Part shown: piece by piece, positions 60,218-64,000 of the stretch
Layout of the letters: each line of letters starts with the position of its first letter
How positions within the stretch are numbered: the stretch's first letter is position 1
DNA from: Lathyrus oleraceus
Taxonomy: Eukaryota; Streptophyta; Magnoliopsida; Fabales; Fabaceae
DNA length: 64,000 nt
Direction of reading: 5' to 3'
Assembly (NCBI RefSeq): GCF_024323335.1
Contig: NC_066579.1
Location: forward strand, 354,709,400 to 354,773,399
The notes under the pieces: model-generated
What the model was told of the DNA's origin: nothing
Database searches by the model: none
What the model saw: the letters and a program-made list of their open reading frames with translations, nothing else
Made by a program: the position numbers and the translations under genes

Positions 60218-61110
60218 GTCTGAAAGTTTGCAAATAGACCATTTAAGTTCCTTGAAAATTTTCTGATTGTTGATGATATGGATGTGTATGAATGCATGGA
60301 TGCAACAATCACACTCAAGGATCAAGCAAAGCACACCACACAAAGGTCATGGGATGGATAAAGCCATTCTTAATATCAATCATCCATTTTGGTGGATTAT
60401 GGTTTACACCTTTTCAACACCCAAGTTCCATTGATATTAAGGATACACAAGAACGGATCAACCATGAATCAAGGGTTTGTTCCAAGTCACGACCATGGAG
60501 TCTCGGTTAAGAACCACCCAAAGGGAGTGTACTATGGTTAAACCTGACAATCATGTTCTACAAGAGGTTGCCATAGTCATCATCCCATCTTTCGGATAGT
60601 ATCGGATAAACATCTACTCGTATTCCAAAAATATTCTCAAGAGAGACTCTTATGAGTGTAGTATCGCGTAAAAATCGTAGCAAATCTTACATTTGAATGA
60701 CCTTCGCATTACGTCCTAAAAATAGGCCAAGATGGGCTTGGTAAACTAAGGTCCTTGGCTTCTAAGGCATATATTGGAAAAAAGTATTGCCTAACCATGA
60801 CTACTCGTGTGACATTATTGATCCCAACATAACCTCCACCAAGTGAATGGGCTTATAAGTCAACTTGCTAAGGAATAACTCCACACAAGTCAACAAGACT
60901 ATGCCATTCTCCTATCATAAGTGCACTTGAGTTCGGGTATAGAACTCATCTCACAAGAGACCACCAAGCACACAAGCAATTAATATATCAAGCAATTCAT
61001 ATATTACAAACAATACAGTAATCCCAAATTTGCACAAAAATATGTCACAAATAAATATAAACATACAATACAACAAATGTGAAAAGTAGGCAAAACCCAC
61101 TAGGCAAATT
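60218..61110 (-). other. Family-B 5' leader of copy Z
   Basis: Matches 32448-33348 almost base for base by eye. No gene supported. Confidence 0.8.
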
Positions 61111-61128
61111 TCCCCAGCAGAGTCGCCA
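61111..61128 (-). other. tRNA-Arg primer-binding site, copy Z
   Basis: The minus strand reads TGGCGACTCTGCTGGGGA, six bases from the LTR end at 61135. Confidence 0.92.
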
Positions 61129-61134
61129 CTTTTC

Positions 61135-62865
61135 TGTAGCGGGGTATTCGTTACCTTTAGATTTATTGACTAAATCAAAAGTAAATCATACAATTCGAGT
61201 CGCCACCGCACTTCTATTTATCCAAAGGAAAGGTTAGAAAGCGAACAAAAACCGAGAAGTTTTATCATATCAAAAACTAATAAAAATGTCAGAGATCTGG
61301 GTAAGGGGTTGGTTATGCAATGGGAAGGTTTTAAGCACCCAAAACATCCTTAGTACTCTAAGGGAGCCCTTTTCACCAAATGTTGTAAGGTAGGTTGGTA
61401 TTTGTGAAAATTATTTGTGCAAACATGATTGGGGAGATGAGAGAAGAATGTACAAGTTATTTACAATTTTGTGTTTGAATGGATAAACCCATTGCCTACG
61501 TACCAACTTAAAAAGGTAGGATCAAAACCTCGTAGTTCGGGGTAAAAATCTCAAAAGAAGTTGGTGAATTGATTGGTCAAAACCCTTAAGGTCTTTTGTT
61601 ATAAAAGGGAGAAAACTAAACCTAAAACCACAAATCCACCATGTGAGGAGAGCTTCAACATACTAGTGAGGGATCCACCCTATAATAAGTATGGAAGACT
61701 TATAGTCCATCACTAAGGATACAAGTGAGCATTATATCAGCCTCTATGATAACTCAAACCTAATAGCTAATGTTTATGAAAAGCTTTAACACAAATGGTC
61801 ATTGGAACCATAAAAACAATTGCGTGAGTTGTATTTACAAATGAAAAGTATTCACAAAGTAATGTCAAAGTTGACTTAAGATTCAATTCAAAATAAGTGT
61901 TATGAAAAGGAGTTCAAAAAATCAAAGGCATAGTGCCCAGGTTTCTAATTTTGAAAAGCAATGTTAATGTTTTCACAAAAGGTTTGGCTTGGGTTAGAGT
62001 GGAGAGAAGAAGAGAAGGGCTAGGTCCTAAGCATGCAAAGATGAAGGAAGAGAAATAAAAGCATATGGAGTTCCCTTCTTGAGATCATAGTGATGATCCA
62101 AGTTGCTCCTTTTCCTTTGGAATTAGCAAGCAATAAGCAAATAACTCAAGCAATCAAGCAAACAATCAATCAAGCTCCTAGGAATCTTCCAATTGAATTT
62201 TGTATCTCTCACTTTGGATACTCATGACAATGGTTCTTCTACTTGGCTCAAATTTAGGATCCCTAGCACACAAGAACACACAAATCAAAAAGTTCCATAA
62301 TGCAATAGAAATAATGGACAAGAGTGAGTTTAGAATTAGGATCCTTTCCATGTCTTCTTCAAGATTAAGCATTCTAAAGGCATGAGGCCTAGTTGCTCTT
62401 TGACATTTTTAGCATTCTAAAGGCACGAGGCCTAGTTGCTCTTTGACTCCATTTAGCATAGGTAAGGTCCTACAATCTAAGTCCTTTCTCCATTTGCATT
62501 GGGATCACACAACCAAAATAAAACAAGCACAATAGTATATACACAACAATGTGCTCAAGTGAGCAAAAGGTAAATTGCATTAACATAAACATGGGCTCAA
62601 GTGAGCAAAGGGCAAAAGCAAATGAATTAATGTGCAAGACATTAAATTGCATAAATGTAAATTGCAAGAATTAAATGCTTGAATTAAAAGTTAGTGATTA
62701 GTAGTTAGTGGTAGTGTGCTATAAGGCAATTTAGCGCTATGTTAAGCAATCGTAAGTGGACTAATGTAGTAGTCACACCTATTTGAGGCCAGTCAATAAA
62801 ACTATAGGCAACAAACACAAGTTAGAGACCATGACTAGTTAGCCAAGCTCCTACAACTTTCCATT
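61135..62865 (-). repeat. Family-B 5' LTR of copy Z, interrupted
   Basis: Starts TGTAGCGGGGTATTCG and follows the LTR up to a site equivalent to about 55313, where a plus-strand LTR begins at 62866. It keeps the block (62748-62865) that is deleted in the 16394-20132 LTR. In the first 500 bp it is closer to that LTR than to copy Y's. No gene. Confidence 0.88.
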
Positions 62866-64000
62866 TGTAAGACCCCAATTTTATCCCTAAGATCCCTCAT
62901 GGCATCATAACATTGCATTTGCATTGCCTCAAGGATCATTAGCATCTTGGTTCCCTTTGCCTTTGGGTTGGGACCTTCTGTGAGTTGGTTTGAGATCACC
63001 AAGCATGCTTGAATTGTATATCATTGCTTTTCTCATTTTGTTTACTAACCAAAAGCACAAAAATATGTCACTAACATCTTTTGTTTGTAGCTTGAGTAAT
63101 CACAAGGTCCAAAGCTTCTAGGAGATCATTGGTACAAAGACATGGTCAAGAGGAGATGATAGCAAGCATGGCAATGGTTCCCAAAGCTCTCATCCATCAA
63201 ATATGCTTCCTAGTACCTCAATGCATCATTTTGATCAAAGCAAGTCAAAGGGTTTGAGGTCTTGTTCTTCAGGGAAACCCTAATTCATATATGCATCACA
63301 ATGCCTTGCTCATGAAGCAACCTCAGCCCATGGTCAAATACAATCAAGGGAAGTTCTTTAATTCATCATTTCATGCATATTTGAACTTATTTGAGTGTCC
63401 TCAATCATCAATTCATCAAGATATGAGTTATGGACTTGAGAAGTTGATCAGTCAATTCATCTGACTATTTTGAAATGCACTAAGACCTAACTTTTTATGT
63501 GTTGGTAAAACGGAGATGGTTCCAAAAGAAAAAATGTTATTAAGGACAACATGAACAACTTTCATGTTCAGCAAAAATTGATTTGAAGCTTGGAAGGCCA
63601 TCTGCCATTCCAATACATTATAGGTCATTTTGACTGAAACCCTAATTGTGGGTCAACTTCCCAAGGACATAAATCATTCATTATTTATGATTTGGAGGTG
63701 GGATCAAATGCATTGGAAATCTTACGATGCATACTTCAAATGTTATGTTGAACAAAATTTCAAAATCGTAAAGGAAATACATGTGATAATGCAAGACATT
63801 ATAGGTCCTTTTGGGTCAAATGCATTAAAAGTAAAAAAAGTCCAACTTCAAGTGCCCATAAATCTTTCATCAAAAATCCAAATGATGCAAAAATTAAGTC
63901 CATTTTGATTTTCTTGAAAATATCTACAACTTTTATGTTGGAGGTTTTTTCATTTGGGGCTTGCATCATGGAAACAGAAGGGCTTGAAAGTTGGCTAATT
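62866..64000 (+). repeat. Plus-strand family-B LTR, start only (window edge)
   Basis: TGTAAGACCCCAATTTTATCCCT is the LTR start in direct orientation, the reverse complement of LTR starts at 15541, 20132 and 58483. The following 1.1 kb runs parallel to the reverse complement of 57350-58483 with clear divergence. The flank CCATT (62861-62865) is the expected target duplication; the other end is outside the window. The 92-codon frame at 63630-63908 is LTR sequence. Confidence 0.85.

Noticed and set aside
1..64000. Host protein-coding genes or an integrated pararetrovirus
   Set aside because: All long frames belong to Ty1/copia or Ty3/gypsy-Ogre proteins. I see no movement-protein or viral coat motif, and every gap is accounted for by LTRs, UTRs or repeats.

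Overview
This 64 kb window is plant nuclear DNA that appears to consist entirely of nested LTR retrotransposons. I see no host gene, tRNA, rRNA or CRISPR array. Evidence: giant Ty3/gypsy elements of the Ogre/Tat type (LTRs of about 4.9 and 5.85 kb, tRNA-Arg primer sites, an extra ORF upstream of gag, a second RNase H-like segment) and a SIRE/Maximus-like Ty1/copia element. That combination points to a legume, most probably tribe Fabeae (Vicia, Pisum, Lathyrus, Lens). The taxon is an inference.

Layout, left to right. (1) 1-841 plus 13845-15541 is a minus-strand LTR of Ogre-like family B (copy B1, left end outside the window), followed by a piece of its 3' UTR (15542-16393). (2) A plus-strand copia element, 842-13839, sits in that LTR with 5-bp duplications ATGGC. 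Its gag carries a minus-strand Ogre-family-D-like LTR (about 2366-6024) and a 936-bp in-frame tandem duplication. (3) At 16394 a second family-B element on the minus strand (copy Z) begins: 3' LTR 16394-20132, 3' UTR, integrase, RNase H, RT, protease, gag, ORF1, primer site (33349-33366), then a 5' LTR (33373-33697 continued at 53898-58483). The features suggest that this stretch is a chimera of Z and a third copy, Y, that had inserted into Z's RT. (4) That 5' LTR is split by a complete 20,195-bp plus-strand Ogre-family-D element (33698-53892, duplications ATTAT). Its two 5.85-kb LTRs are almost identical, although its pol is in ruins. (5) At 58484-61134 lies the remaining 5' part of Z (RT fragment fused by deletion to ORF1), then Z's own 5' LTR (61135-62865). 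(6) At 62866 a plus-strand family-B LTR begins and runs off the window.

Inferred order of events: B1; then copia and Z into B1; the D-like LTR into copia; Y into Z's RT; recombination that removed Y's 3' half and 3' LTR; element D into Y's 5' LTR; and at the right edge another B-family LTR into Z's 5' LTR.

None of the pol regions is intact. The only long open frame in a young element is the 430-codon gag-derived ORF of element D, which lacks capsid, protease, RT and integrase. Element D therefore looks like a recently mobile but non-autonomous passenger that depended on proteins supplied by another Ogre. The most interesting non-coding signals are paired CCC-GNRA-GGG mini-hairpins just after the integrase stop in both Ogre families, duplicated leader hairpins, and 61-bp and 150-bp tandem arrays (potential satellite seeds) in the D 3' region.
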